This document shows positions 1 to 7,460 of a stretch of DNA of 64,000 nucleotides, one piece after another. The notes beneath the pieces were generated by a model. It worked only from the letters and a program-made list of their open reading frames with translations, ran no database searches and was not told the origin of the DNA. Origin of the DNA: an uncultured Prevotellaceae bacterium (GTDB lineage: Bacteria; Bacteroidota; Bacteroidia; Bacteroidales; Bacteroidaceae); contig CACYKE010000002.1 of the NCBI GenBank assembly GCA_902774925.1, positions 1 to 64,000 on the forward strand, written 5' to 3'. How positions within the stretch are numbered: position 1 is the first letter of the stretch; the number at the start of each line of letters is the position of its first letter. The translations under genes and the position numbers were made by a program.

Positions 1-54
1 TGTTAAGCCTGTAGCTAGCGTTCATCCTGAGCCAGGATCAAACTCTACATTGTA
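1..54 (-). rRNA. 16S ribosomal RNA, 5' end only (partial)
   Basis: Read on the minus strand, positions 46 down to 1 carry the conserved 16S start (AGAGTTTGATCCTGGCTCAG) followed by the Bacteroidales continuation ATGAACGCTAGCTACAGGC. The mature 5' end is placed about 7 bases before AGAGTTTG, near 53-54, by analogy with other 16S genes. The rest of the gene lies beyond the left edge. Confidence 0.96.
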
Positions 55-87
55 AAATTTTTATTTCTCCGAAAGAAAAATTTTACA
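51..87 (-). promoter_or_regulatory. rRNA leader stem at the 16S 5' end
   Basis: Positions 51-62 and 76-87 are perfect 12-base complements (TGTAAAATTTTT and AAAAATTTTACA) around a 13-base loop, at the boundary between leader and mature 16S. This is the place where an RNase III-type processing stem or leader fold is expected. Its role in processing is an inference. Confidence 0.5.
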
Positions 88-358
88 GCTTCCGTCGTCA
101 CTCGGAAATAATCAAGCAAGCTTGTTATTTCACTCGCTCCTAGGAACCTTGTAAAAATCATTCCTTCGATCTAGTCTCTGTCTCAGAACGCTCATCCGGT
201 AGTTTAAGAAAATTGAAACGGTTTGTTCTTGTTACCCAAGTATATACATTATATAATATACATACTCGCTTCTCGTACTACTTCTTCTCTGTCTATGTAA
301 GTCTTTCAAAGAACTCTTTTTGGGGTTGCTTTTCAAGGACTCTCCCTGAAAGCGGATG

Positions 359-389
359 CAAAGGTACGACTTTTTTCCGAACTAACAAA
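359..389 (-). promoter_or_regulatory. rRNA operon promoter (Bacteroidetes type)
   Basis: On the minus strand a TAccTTTG box (366 to 359) lies 19 bases from a TTTG box (389 to 386), matching the Bacteroidetes primary sigma consensus. Transcription would begin near 352, giving a leader of about 300 nt before 16S. The leader contains GTTCTTTGAAA, which I recall from other Bacteroidales rrn leaders. The region 90-350 holds no believable gene. Confidence 0.75.
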
Positions 390-428
390 CTTTTTCGCAG
401 AAAAAATTCAATTATTATGCAAAAAAGA

Positions 429-458
429 TTGGAGACTTGATTTCCGTCAAGTCTCCAA
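429..458 (-). terminator. Rho-independent terminator of the OmpA-like lipoprotein gene
   Basis: A perfect 12-bp stem (429-440 with 447-458, loop of 6) is followed on the minus strand by TCTTTTTTG. It lies about 30 bases past the stop codon at 490 and insulates the gene from the rRNA promoter. Confidence 0.85.
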
Positions 459-489
459 CCCTTTATACCTTTATTATATTATATAGGCA

Positions 490-1335
490 TTACTTTTCTT
501 CAGGAGCCTGACCAATCAGTTCCATGAACTCATCTAATTTCGGAGTGATGATAATCTGGGTACGACGGTTGCGCTGCTTACCCACCTCAGTTGTGTTGGG
601 CTGGAGAGGATTGTACTCACCACGACCACCAGCAGTCAGGCGCTTGGGATCTACTCCATAGTCTTCCTGCAGAGCCTGAACGACACTTGAAGCACGCAGA
701 CAAGAGAGGTCCCAGTTGTTGCGGATGTTCTCACGCTTGATGGGCACGTTATCGGTATTACCCTCGATGAGTACGTCGTAGTCCTTGTAGTCCTTAATAA
801 TCTTGGCAATCTTCGACAGTGTCTCAGAAGCGCGCTTATTAATCTTATAGGTACCACTCTCGTAGAGCATGTTGTCAGCCAGCGAGATGTAGACGACACC
901 CTTCAGCACCTGGACGTCAACCTCCTTCAGTTCCTCCTTAGAGAGCGAACGGGTGAGGTTGTTGCTCAACACCAGATTCAGTGAGTCGCTCTTTGACTTC
1001 ACCTCTACCAAGTGGCGGATGTACTGGTTCGACTCGTTAATCTGGTCCACCAGCTTCTCAATGCTGACATTGTTCTGACTGGTGTTCGTCAGGCTCTTGT
1101 CCAGCGAAGCCTGCAATGTTTCGTTAGCCTTACGGAGCTCGGCAATCTGCTCTTCAAGACTAGCCACACGAGTAGTAGATGCAGCCAACTGTTCTTTGGT
1201 ATTCTGATAGTTTGTCTGCAAAGCCTTATTCTCTTCCTGGCAGGACACAAGGTCCTTCTTGGAAGCACAACTGGTCAACAGCAATACTGAAACCAGCGAC
1301 ATCATGAAAATACTTTTCTTCATCTTTTTCTTCAT
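490..1335 (-). CDS. OmpA/MotB-domain lipoprotein with coiled coil
   Basis: A 281-residue protein with a lysine-rich start, a hydrophobic segment and a lipobox ending LLLTSC (Cys about 23), so it should be lipidated and sorted to an envelope membrane. Residues 30-110 are rich in Gln, Glu and Leu and predict a coiled coil. Residues 145-265 form an OmpA C-terminal peptidoglycan-binding domain, with GNTDNVP and NWDLSCLRASSV and the basic NRRTQIII end. Family knowledge suggests it tethers the outer membrane to the cell wall. The promoter TAactTTG lies at 1362 to 1355. A start four codons later (1323) would give the same mature protein and a longer leader. Confidence 0.9.
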   Translation of the reverse strand: MKKKMKKSIFMMSLVSVLLLTSCASKKDLVSCQEENKALQTNYQNTKEQLAASTTRVASLEEQIAELRKANETLQASLDKSLTNTSQNNVSIEKLVDQINESNQYIRHLVEVKSKSDSLNLVLSNNLTRSLSKEELKEVDVQVLKGVVYISLADNMLYESGTYKINKRASETLSKIAKIIKDYKDYDVLIEGNTDNVPIKRENIRNNWDLSCLRASSVVQALQEDYGVDPKRLTAGGRGEYNPLQPNTTEVGKQRNRRTQIIITPKLDEFMELIGQAPEEK

Positions 1336-1425
1336 TAAATTAATAATTCGGGTGCAAAGTTAGTGATTACTCCGTCATTTCAAGTGAAAGTGAAACGAAT
1401 TTAGGTTATTTTAAAGAACTTTTGC

Positions 1426-1848
1426 TTAATGCCGATAAAATACGAGGTGTTGCACGCGATTCCCAGAATCAGTATCAATGAGATACCATTCCATCCTGTC
1501 TTTCGAGACTGACGCTATTTCGTACTCAAAGTCCAGTTGAACAAAACATACGTTTTTTGGGGCCTGATAATGTAAGACAATATGACTCCCCTTGAGTTCA
1601 TATCTGAACTGATGTGTACCAAGCTCAGAAGTGCCAGTTCCATCAGCCTTGAAAGAAAATGCCCACATGTCGCATGTATCAGCATAATCCGGATTCATAT
1701 TCTGATGGCTCGCAGACCATTCCCCAAGTAACAGCATAGGACTAACAACCATATTGTTGTCTTTCTCGTCGTCACTGTTGCTACAGCTGCTCATGCAAAA
1801 AACTAGCATCAGCATTGCGCCCAAACATAAGATAAAGTACTTCTTCAT
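1426..1848 (-). CDS. Small lipoprotein with lipocalin-like domain
   Basis: A predicted 140-residue lipoprotein. I chose the ATG at 1848 because MKKYFILCL begins a signal peptide with a lipobox (FCMSSC). The upstream in-frame start at 1881 would overlap the promoter TAacTTTG (on the minus strand around 1875). After a linker, the rest (LLLGEW, FKADGTGTSELG, FRYELKGSHIVLHY, MEWYLID) resembles lipocalin-like proteins that Bacteroidales carry in many copies; ligand and function are unknown. Its promoter and first codons closely match those of the next lipoprotein gene, so the two share a duplicated 5' region. Confidence 0.75.
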   Translation of the reverse strand: MKKYFILCLGAMLMLVFCMSSCSNSDDEKDNNMVVSPMLLLGEWSASHQNMNPDYADTCDMWAFSFKADGTGTSELGTHQFRYELKGSHIVLHYQAPKNVCFVQLDFEYEIASVSKDRMEWYLIDTDSGNRVQHLVFYRH

Positions 1849-1916
1849 ATTCGTTGTCGTTTTAATTGCAAAGTTACACATTATTCTATATATAAAAGCC
1901 AGAAAGGACTCAAACC

Positions 1917-1948
1917 TTGCATGAAAACGGAAAATTTAACAAAGTTTT
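1917..1948. repeat. Left arm of an inverted repeat flanking the lipoprotein gene
   Basis: TGCATGAAAACGG and AATTTAACAAAGTTTT here recur, inverted and with about three differences, at 2995-3027. This arm contains the stop codon of the lipoprotein gene (1947-1949). A terminator arm, a recombination scar or a small mobile cassette would all fit. Confidence 0.55.
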
Positions 1949-2879
1949 ACCTTTGTGAGGTAGGATGATTCCAATGAAACACCAAATTGTTCATATACTC
2001 TTCACCACCTACGCCTGTTTTCTTGTAGCTAAGGGCGTCACAATGGTCAAAGACGTCGTGCTGGTAATCGAATGAAATATTGAACTTGTAATCTATATTT
2101 TCCTTGGAATAGAAATCCTGATACGTCCGATTATAATAGTGTACGGTTATTGAACGGATTTCGTTTTTTGGCGTTTGACCAAAACATCCCATATTGGCCA
2201 AAGCGGTCAGGTACTCACTTGCGTGTCCTGTTGAGAGAGTAGCGTCTACGAAATCCAGCGTAGCATAAGGAATTATTGCTTTGGCCAACGCGTCGTCGTA
2301 AGTATAGCTAACGACGCAGTTGTCACTCTCGTTTATCGACAAGACGTCTATACGCTCGAGATTCTTGCTGGCCGACCAAGTAAAATGACTTGTTTCGACA
2401 AGGGCCTCGTCACCTAACGTAGATTTCTCATAACGCATACATTTGCTCAGTTGCTTCCCGTCGTATTCAAATACGATGCTATCTCTCAAGAGCGAACGTG
2501 AGTCCTGTCCTATGACAGCTTGCACTATCAGGTCGTTTTTGAGATAGAAAACCGATTGTGCATTCAGTCTCAGACGGAGGTTATAAATCTCATTCTTGGA
2601 TATCCAACTGCGCTTCGCAATGATTGTATTGAGGTCTGGGTATGAGAAATGAACAGAGTCATAACCCAACGAATTCTGATATCCATTTCCTTCTGTCAGT
2701 AAGGTTATACGGCCTTGGGCGTCATATTGGTAGGAAATAAGGGTTTCCTGACCAAAGGTTACACTGTCCAAGAATGCCTTTTCTGTATCAGGGACGTCAG
2801 TCCTGCCTTCCGATTCAGATTTATCGCATCCTATCAGCATGATGATGCCCAATATTAGTAATAAGCCGTACTTCTTCAT
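1947..2879 (-). CDS. Lipoprotein of unknown function (DUF4595-like repeats)
   Basis: 310 residues from the ATG at 2879, which begins MKKYGLLLI and leads to the lipobox MLIGC; the longer reading frame from 2930 would cross the promoter (TAacTTTG just upstream). After the lipid anchor comes an Asp/Ser-rich linker. Beta-rich YD-like phrases follow, such as ISYQYDAQGRITLLTEG, SIVFEYDGKQLSKCMRYE and CVVSYTYDD, as in DUF4595-type surface lipoproteins of Bacteroidales. Probably exported to the cell surface or periplasm; no enzymatic motif is visible. Its leader resembles that of the neighbouring lipoprotein, and an inverted repeat flanks it. Confidence 0.7.
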   Translation of the reverse strand: MKKYGLLLILGIIMLIGCDKSESEGRTDVPDTEKAFLDSVTFGQETLISYQYDAQGRITLLTEGNGYQNSLGYDSVHFSYPDLNTIIAKRSWISKNEIYNLRLRLNAQSVFYLKNDLIVQAVIGQDSRSLLRDSIVFEYDGKQLSKCMRYEKSTLGDEALVETSHFTWSASKNLERIDVLSINESDNCVVSYTYDDALAKAIIPYATLDFVDATLSTGHASEYLTALANMGCFGQTPKNEIRSITVHYYNRTYQDFYSKENIDYKFNISFDYQHDVFDHCDALSYKKTGVGGEEYMNNLVFHWNHPTSQR

Positions 2880-2994
2880 AATCTTCTTCGTTTGGGTTGC
2901 AAAGTTAGACATTATTTCCTTAACGACCAAACAAATGTCGAATTATTTTCCCTGTCAGACCCTCGCCTACTATTCATTTGGGCGTGAGTAGTTA

Positions 2995-3027
2995 AAAACT
3001 TTGTTAAATCTTTCCATTTTCATGCAA
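2995..3027. repeat. Right arm of the inverted repeat flanking the lipoprotein gene
   Basis: This is the inverse of 1917-1948 (AAAACTTTGTTAAAT then CCATTTTCATGCA). Together the arms enclose one gene of about 1 kb. The rest of 2931-3234 has no gene; two similar phrases (CAGGGGGAGAGTGCCGAGG near 3062 and CAGGGACGGAGTGCCTAGGG near 3106) form a short imperfect direct repeat. Confidence 0.5.
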
Positions 3028-3137
3028 AGTTTTACCTACGCGACAGAAGACATACAGGCTAGCAGGGGGAGAGTGCCGAGGAAACAAGGTTTTTGCAGGG
3101 ATGTAGCAGGGACGGAGTGCCTAGGGAAGTGGTTGTT

Positions 3138-3222
3138 GGCGGTCGTGCATATTAATAAGCACGGCCGTGCTTATTATTGCGAGCGGTCGTACTTATTATT
3201 GTTGGCGGGCGGTCGCGACCGT
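3138..3222. repeat. Palindromic GCGGTCG repeat cluster after the HU-like gene
   Basis: GCGGTCG occurs at 3139, 3183 and 3209, each near a TTATTATT or ATAATAA run. A perfect 24-bp palindrome centred on GGCCGT (TAATAAGCAC/GTGCTTATTA) spans 3153-3176, and a 12-bp palindrome CGGTCGCGACCG spans 3210-3221. The cluster begins about 13 bases past the stop codon of the leftward HU-like gene, so it may end that transcript or be a REP-like element. Confidence 0.55.
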
Positions 3223-3234
3223 CATTTTTATCTG

Positions 3235-3861
3235 CTAAGTATTACGGACTGGGAAATAGTGCCATTGGCGTCCATAGCGTACCTTACGAAGGCGCGGATT
3301 TTCGCCTCTGCAAAGGCTGTCGAGGTAGCGACGAGCAGAGTCGCGCTTCAGTCCGCTGAATATCATAAAGACGGGAATCGTGGCGAAGCCGTTACCCATA
3401 CTTTTGTGCAATGCAACGTCCATTGCCTGTTGGTCGTACATCTGGCTGTTGCCCACAGGACCGTCGCCTTTACGGAACCCTTCGCGCCCGTTGTCAGCCT
3501 CCTTGACGAGACGCCTGCAGGGCTTGAAATCGACGCCAGCATAGCGGACATCCTTTCCGCGAATGGTCTGAGGATCAGTATGTTCGCCCATCAGTTTCAG
3601 TTTGGGAGCAAACGAACCGAAGGGCGTTTCCACACGATAGCCGTCCTGCAACCACATGGCCGTTAACTCAAGTGCCGTTTCGAACACTCGAATAAACTCA
3701 CCCTTCGACAGCCCCCTGTATTTGGTACAAAACTGCTCCATATCGTCCACCGTCTTCTTCCTGCCCTTCGCTGGACGCACGTAGAGCAATGGCTTGCCAT
3801 CCTCGCCCTTCGTAGGACGAGGATGAATCTCAAATTCTATTCCGTCAGTTTTACGTGGCAT
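3235..3861 (-). CDS. HU-family DNA-binding protein with C-terminal extension
   Basis: 208 residues. Residues 1-120 match the divergent HU (HU-HIG) domain common in Bacteroidales, with LSKGEFIRVFETALELTAMWL, GYRVETPFGSFAPKLK and VDFKPCRRL. The C-terminal 80 residues (GFATIPVFMIFSGLKRDSARRYLDSLC) look like a small winged-helix-like unit, so the protein may bind DNA through two domains and act as a chromosome-architecture factor. The promoter TAacTTTG lies on the minus strand at 3888 to 3881. The 25 bases holding this promoter are repeated at 3964-3988. Confidence 0.75.
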   Translation of the reverse strand: MPRKTDGIEFEIHPRPTKGEDGKPLLYVRPAKGRKKTVDDMEQFCTKYRGLSKGEFIRVFETALELTAMWLQDGYRVETPFGSFAPKLKLMGEHTDPQTIRGKDVRYAGVDFKPCRRLVKEADNGREGFRKGDGPVGNSQMYDQQAMDVALHKSMGNGFATIPVFMIFSGLKRDSARRYLDSLCRGENPRLRKVRYGRQWHYFPVRNT

Positions 3862-3880
3862 AATCTTTTCGTTTAGACTG

Positions 3881-3905
3881 CAAAGTTACGAAAAATTGAG
3901 CGAAA
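3881..3905. repeat. Promoter-core direct repeat, copy 1
   Basis: CAAAGTTACGAAAAATTGAG plus CGAAA, 25 bases, is identical to 3964-3988. On the minus strand each copy holds a TAacTTTG -7 box. Copy 1 drives the HU-like gene. Confidence 0.8.
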
Positions 3906-3963
3906 TGCAAAAGAAAAAAGCTTTTTCTTTTCATTTCCGAGTGCCAAGTAAGTTCGGCGAAGC

Positions 3964-3988
3964 CAAAGTTACGAAAAATTGAGCGAAA
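3964..3988. repeat. Promoter-core direct repeat, copy 2
   Basis: Identical to 3881-3905 and 83 bases upstream of it with respect to the leftward HU-like gene. It may be a second, distal promoter or the trace of a local duplication. Confidence 0.8.
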
Positions 3989-4069
3989 AACCAAAGGGCA
4001 CCACACATTTTCTTAATTTATGTTCACAATTCATCTATTATTCAATTATTTTGTTTATATTTGCACTCG

Positions 4070-4240
4070 CAATCCGAAAGGAAAGCGGACATATTTGCTC
4101 TATAGCCTCTCATTCACCACCACGAGAAAAGAGCAAATGCACATTAAGGAGCTGCCCCGTATGGGCGCAGATTTCTCCCGTATATGTGCATGGTTTGTGG
4201 TGAACCGAGAGGCGTATGGCGAAGGTCTGCGCCTTTTTAT
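4070..4240 (+). ncRNA. Structured small RNA, 6S-like rod
   Basis: A TATATTTG box at 4056-4063 places the start near 4070. The transcript folds into one long interrupted hairpin. The pairs are 4085-4090 with 4225-4230, 4105-4111 (GCCTCTC) with 4207-4213, 4113-4120 (TTCACCAC) with 4197-4204, 4137-4144 (ATGCACAT) with 4184-4191, and an apical CTGCCCC/GGGCGCAG hairpin near 4152-4170. Large loops separate the stems. A rod of about 170 nt with a central bubble is the hallmark of 6S RNA, which binds RNA polymerase; Bacteroidales have such an RNA. Identity as 6S is inferred from shape only. The ORF reading in this stretch is not coding. Confidence 0.55.
4218..4238 (+). terminator. Terminator of the 6S-like RNA
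   Basis: GGCG (4218-4221) pairs with CGCC (4230-4233) and is followed by TTTTT. The stem is short but G+C-only, and it competes with the closing stem of the rod. Confidence 0.6.
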
Positions 4241-4272
4241 TGTTAATTTTTGAACGAACTAAAGTAATAATT

Positions 4273-6258
4273 ATGAAAAGAAAATGTATCGTAACTTTAT
4301 TCCTACTTATGTTGTGCACAACATACGCTCTTTGTGACACCAAGGTTAAGATTGGTAATTTATATTATACATTTAATGGAGCATATGCAACAGTTGCTCA
4401 AAATAAGCAGGATTACCAATCTTTATATACTGATGAAGAATACATTATTCCGGAGGAAATAGAGTATGAGGGGCTGACATATCCTGTTACAGAGATAGCT
4501 AGCCACGCATTTGCAGGAGGCTCTACAAGCGGAAATAAAGGAGTCGCATCTACTTTATATCGTTTGAAATTACCTCAAAATCTAAAAAAGATTGGATATG
4601 AAGCATTCTATGCATGTCCAAATTTGTCATCATTAACTATACCAGATAATTTTAAAGAATTTGGATGTAGTTATGATGGCATTGCTTATACTTTCTTACA
4701 GTGTTCAAAATTAAGGGAAATTATTTATTTACCTTTAGAAGCCCCCAAATATTGGACTGCTACATCTCTGACATACGTTCCTGACCTTATATCTTATTCT
4801 AAGCCTACGCACACTATCAATGACGCAGAAGTTATAGAAATGATAACATTCGAATCAAATAGTTTCATTTATACTGGAAATCAACCTATCGTTTCGTGGA
4901 CAAATAATGTAAAGGGATATGAAGCTCACGTTGACTTGTCTGGTCTTAAGAAAGACGTTGGAAACTATGTAGATACTATTCCTGTTACATTGACTAAAGG
5001 CGGAGAGACTATTAATGCACGTGTGATTTATAGATACAGCATAGAAGGAATTCCACTTACGATTAAAGTTAATAATGCAAATAGACCTTATGGCTCTGAG
5101 AATCCAGAGTTTACATATTCTATAGAAGGTTTTATAAATGGAGACACGGAGAATGACTTAATTGAAAAACCAACAATAGCCACAAATGCTACCATAAAGT
5201 CAAATGCAGGGACATATAGCATTGAGGCATCTGGAGGCAAGGCTGCTTACTATACATTCATTTATGTTCCAGGTGTATTAACAATAGAAAAAGTTCCACT
5301 TAAAGCATCTGTCGGAAATTATGAGAGGGCATACAACGAGAACAACCCTTATTTTGAAATAAAGTACGATGGATTTGTGTTGGGAGAAAACTACTCTGTA
5401 TTAGACACGAAGCCAACTGCCACAACATCTGCAACCCGAACTTCTGATGTTGGCAATTATGATATAATCGTATCTGGTGGTTCTGATAACAATTATGTTT
5501 TTTCATATTCTTCTGGTGTACTCACCATAAAAAAGGCAGACCAAACTTTGTCATGGGACCAAACTCTAACGAATCTAAAGGTTTATGACCAAATTGAATT
5601 GAAAGCCGTGGCCACATCTGGCTTACCCATATCATATACTATGGATGAAACAGATGTGTGTGAAATCTATAAAGCAGGCTCTAAGACTTACATTAGTTGT
5701 GACAATCCTGGTACAGTGAGGATTCGTGCTATTCAAGAAGGTAACAACAACTATGAGACTACGGCAAGAATGTATAAGGAAGTAAAGGTTTCAAACCCAA
5801 ATGACGAAAAACCGACGTTATCCATTAAACAAGTTAATAGTGGAACTATTTCTGTAAAGGTAGAAAAGGGTGATACATATTCGTTTACGATTACTCCTGA
5901 ATCAGGTTGGCATATACACTCTGTCACATACAACGGATCTGATTATACCTCGCAATTAGATGCAACAAACACTTATAAAACTCCGAGGATTAATAGCGAT
6001 GCTACTATAATCATTGCTTATGCAGAAGGAAGTAGTGGCGTATCAAATACCAGAGCCAACAAGGTGAAAGTACTTGGGACTTCTAACGGAATACAAATAA
6101 CGGGAACGAATAGTGGAGAGAAAGTATTTGTCTATGGGACAGACGGAATCATTATTTATTCAGGAATGTCATCAGGCGAAGATATTCAAGTATCATTACC
6201 CCAAAATAGCATTTATATTGTGAAAGTGGGTAATCATACTATAAAAGTTGGATTGTAA
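4273..6258 (+). CDS. Secreted surface protein with MBG-type repeats
   Basis: 661 residues from the ATG at 4273, which starts a clear signal peptide (MKRKCIVTLFLLMLC). Residues 25-150 resemble a BspA-like leucine-rich module (ITEIASHAFAGG-like, LKKIGYEAFYACPNLSSLTIP). From about 245 to 440 there are two MBG-like beta modules, seen in YSIEASGGKAAYYTFIYVPG and YDIIVSGGSDNNYVFSYSSG, each ending GVLTI.K. An Ig-like part follows. The last 60 residues (VFVYGTDGIIIYSG, YIVKVGNHTIKV) look like a type IX or DUF6383-type sorting end. Probably an adhesin-like exported protein. The gene is AT-rich compared with the neighbours, suggesting transfer. The frame also opens at 4216, inside the small RNA, which I reject. 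Confidence 0.7.
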   Translation: MKRKCIVTLFLLMLCTTYALCDTKVKIGNLYYTFNGAYATVAQNKQDYQSLYTDEEYIIPEEIEYEGLTYPVTEIASHAFAGGSTSGNKGVASTLYRLKLPQNLKKIGYEAFYACPNLSSLTIPDNFKEFGCSYDGIAYTFLQCSKLREIIYLPLEAPKYWTATSLTYVPDLISYSKPTHTINDAEVIEMITFESNSFIYTGNQPIVSWTNNVKGYEAHVDLSGLKKDVGNYVDTIPVTLTKGGETINARVIYRYSIEGIPLTIKVNNANRPYGSENPEFTYSIEGFINGDTENDLIEKPTIATNATIKSNAGTYSIEASGGKAAYYTFIYVPGVLTIEKVPLKASVGNYERAYNENNPYFEIKYDGFVLGENYSVLDTKPTATTSATRTSDVGNYDIIVSGGSDNNYVFSYSSGVLTIKKADQTLSWDQTLTNLKVYDQIELKAVATSGLPISYTMDETDVCEIYKAGSKTYISCDNPGTVRIRAIQEGNNNYETTARMYKEVKVSNPNDEKPTLSIKQVNSGTISVKVEKGDTYSFTITPESGWHIHSVTYNGSDYTSQLDATNTYKTPRINSDATIIIAYAEGSSGVSNTRANKVKVLGTSNGIQITGTNSGEKVFVYGTDGIIIYSGMSSGEDIQVSLPQNSIYIVKVGNHTIKVGL

Positions 6259-6308
6259 CACAATAAGGCGGAATTAAAGATAATAACAAGAGACATTTTT
6301 GCTGATAT

Positions 6309-7184
6309 ATGGATAAGAGATTAAACCATCCGTTATGTTTCTATGCTATACAAGAACGTGATGAAGGTCGTAAGAAACTCATTTATCATTATACATCTGC
6401 GGATAGTTTTTTTAGTATACTTAATTCCATGTCTTTAAAAGTCTCGGACTTTGCAAAATCCGATGATTTGAATGAAGCTAATGTTGCTAATATTGACCGT
6501 ATCGGCGATGCTCGCACTTTGATTTCAATGGAAAAGTATATAAAAGATAGATGCTCATACATAAGTTTTGTTCAGGATGGTGAAATCGGATTAGGTGAAT
6601 TAGAAGGTACCAACCATCCAAGGATGTGGTCGCAATATGCCCAAAGAGGTATAGGAGTTTGCCTCGCTATCGATGAAGATAGATTTTTAATGATTAATTC
6701 AGACAAACTAAATGGAAAATTTTGTAAGTTTGAAACTGTTCAATACGAATATAAGAATGGAGCGAGTATTACAATAGCTGAAGATTTTATCGCAGGGAGA
6801 GAAGAAGACTTAACAAAGCAATACTATCAAGAATTGTTCTACAAGAAACACGTTGATTGGAGAGAAGAGAATGAAAAACGTCTCTTTGGAATAGATCTTC
6901 CAGAATTCCTTTCTATTTATGGTGCTCTTGAATTCGTATGCCTTGGCCCAAAATTTCTAAGTAACGAAGGGTTAATGATAAAACTAATCGATTATTTGAC
7001 AGATACACGTTCTCAATTTTATGGTTATTTAGTTCCACAGTCATTTGCAGGCATTGCTCCATACGACTATGGTTATTATTCTCATGATACTTTAGCTGTT
7101 TCTGAAATTCTAAAAAAACTCAAAAAATGGGAAAAGTACAAATTGTATTTAGATGAATGGTGTAAGAATGATAACTGCTTCTGA
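6309..7184 (+). CDS. DUF2971 family protein
   Basis: 291 residues, no signal peptide, so cytoplasmic. The order of motifs fits DUF2971: LIYHYTSADSFFSIL at the N-terminus, a short SDFAKSDDLNEAN block, then FVQDGE, MWSQYAQRGIGVCLAID, and later ALEFVCLGPKF. Members of this family are scattered in accessory regions and some occur near defence or abortive-infection genes, but the biochemical activity is unknown. The gene is AT-rich, like the surface-protein gene 50 bases upstream, and the two may have been acquired together. No promoter is evident between them. Confidence 0.7.
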   Translation: MDKRLNHPLCFYAIQERDEGRKKLIYHYTSADSFFSILNSMSLKVSDFAKSDDLNEANVANIDRIGDARTLISMEKYIKDRCSYISFVQDGEIGLGELEGTNHPRMWSQYAQRGIGVCLAIDEDRFLMINSDKLNGKFCKFETVQYEYKNGASITIAEDFIAGREEDLTKQYYQELFYKKHVDWREENEKRLFGIDLPEFLSIYGALEFVCLGPKFLSNEGLMIKLIDYLTDTRSQFYGYLVPQSFAGIAPYDYGYYSHDTLAVSEILKKLKKWEKYKLYLDEWCKNDNCF

Positions 7185-7326
7185 CAGAAAACATTATCAA
7201 ACACAGTCCTATTCTCTTGATACTATTATCGCTGTAGGTTATCGTGTATTTGGGTGAACTGCCTTTTGAGGGCGAATGAAAGTACTTCCGTTCGGAAAAA
7301 CTCAAATTTATTTGGTTTTTCCCTCA

Positions 7327-7427
7327 CTTATTCGTACCTTTTCGCTTTGCGAGAAGGTACTCTCGCTCGAAAGAACAAAGAAAAACTTGTTTTCCTTTGG
7401 TTCTTTGCTCGCTTATTCGTACCTTTG
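7327..7427 (+). promoter_or_regulatory. purL: purL promoter with a degenerate upstream copy
   Basis: CTTATTCGTACCTTT occurs twice, at 7327-7341 and 7412-7426. The second is a full promoter: TTTG at 7396-7399, 20 bases, TAccTTTG at 7420-7427, giving a leader of about 27 nt. In the first the last G of the box is T. A hairpin GTACCTT/AAGGTAC (7334-7340 with 7354-7360) covers the first copy. The rest of 7185-7460 has no gene. Confidence 0.7.
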
Positions 7428-7460
7428 CAGGCAAAATCAGAATACATTAATAAATAAGGT

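Noticed and set aside
213..440. 75-codon plus-strand frame upstream of the OmpA-like gene
   Set aside because: It lies in the rRNA leader and promoter and the terminator, and has no domain or promoter in its own direction.
4216..4272. Upstream start of the MBG surface protein at 4216
   Set aside because: It lies in the small RNA and its terminator; the ATG at 4273 starts a proper signal peptide.
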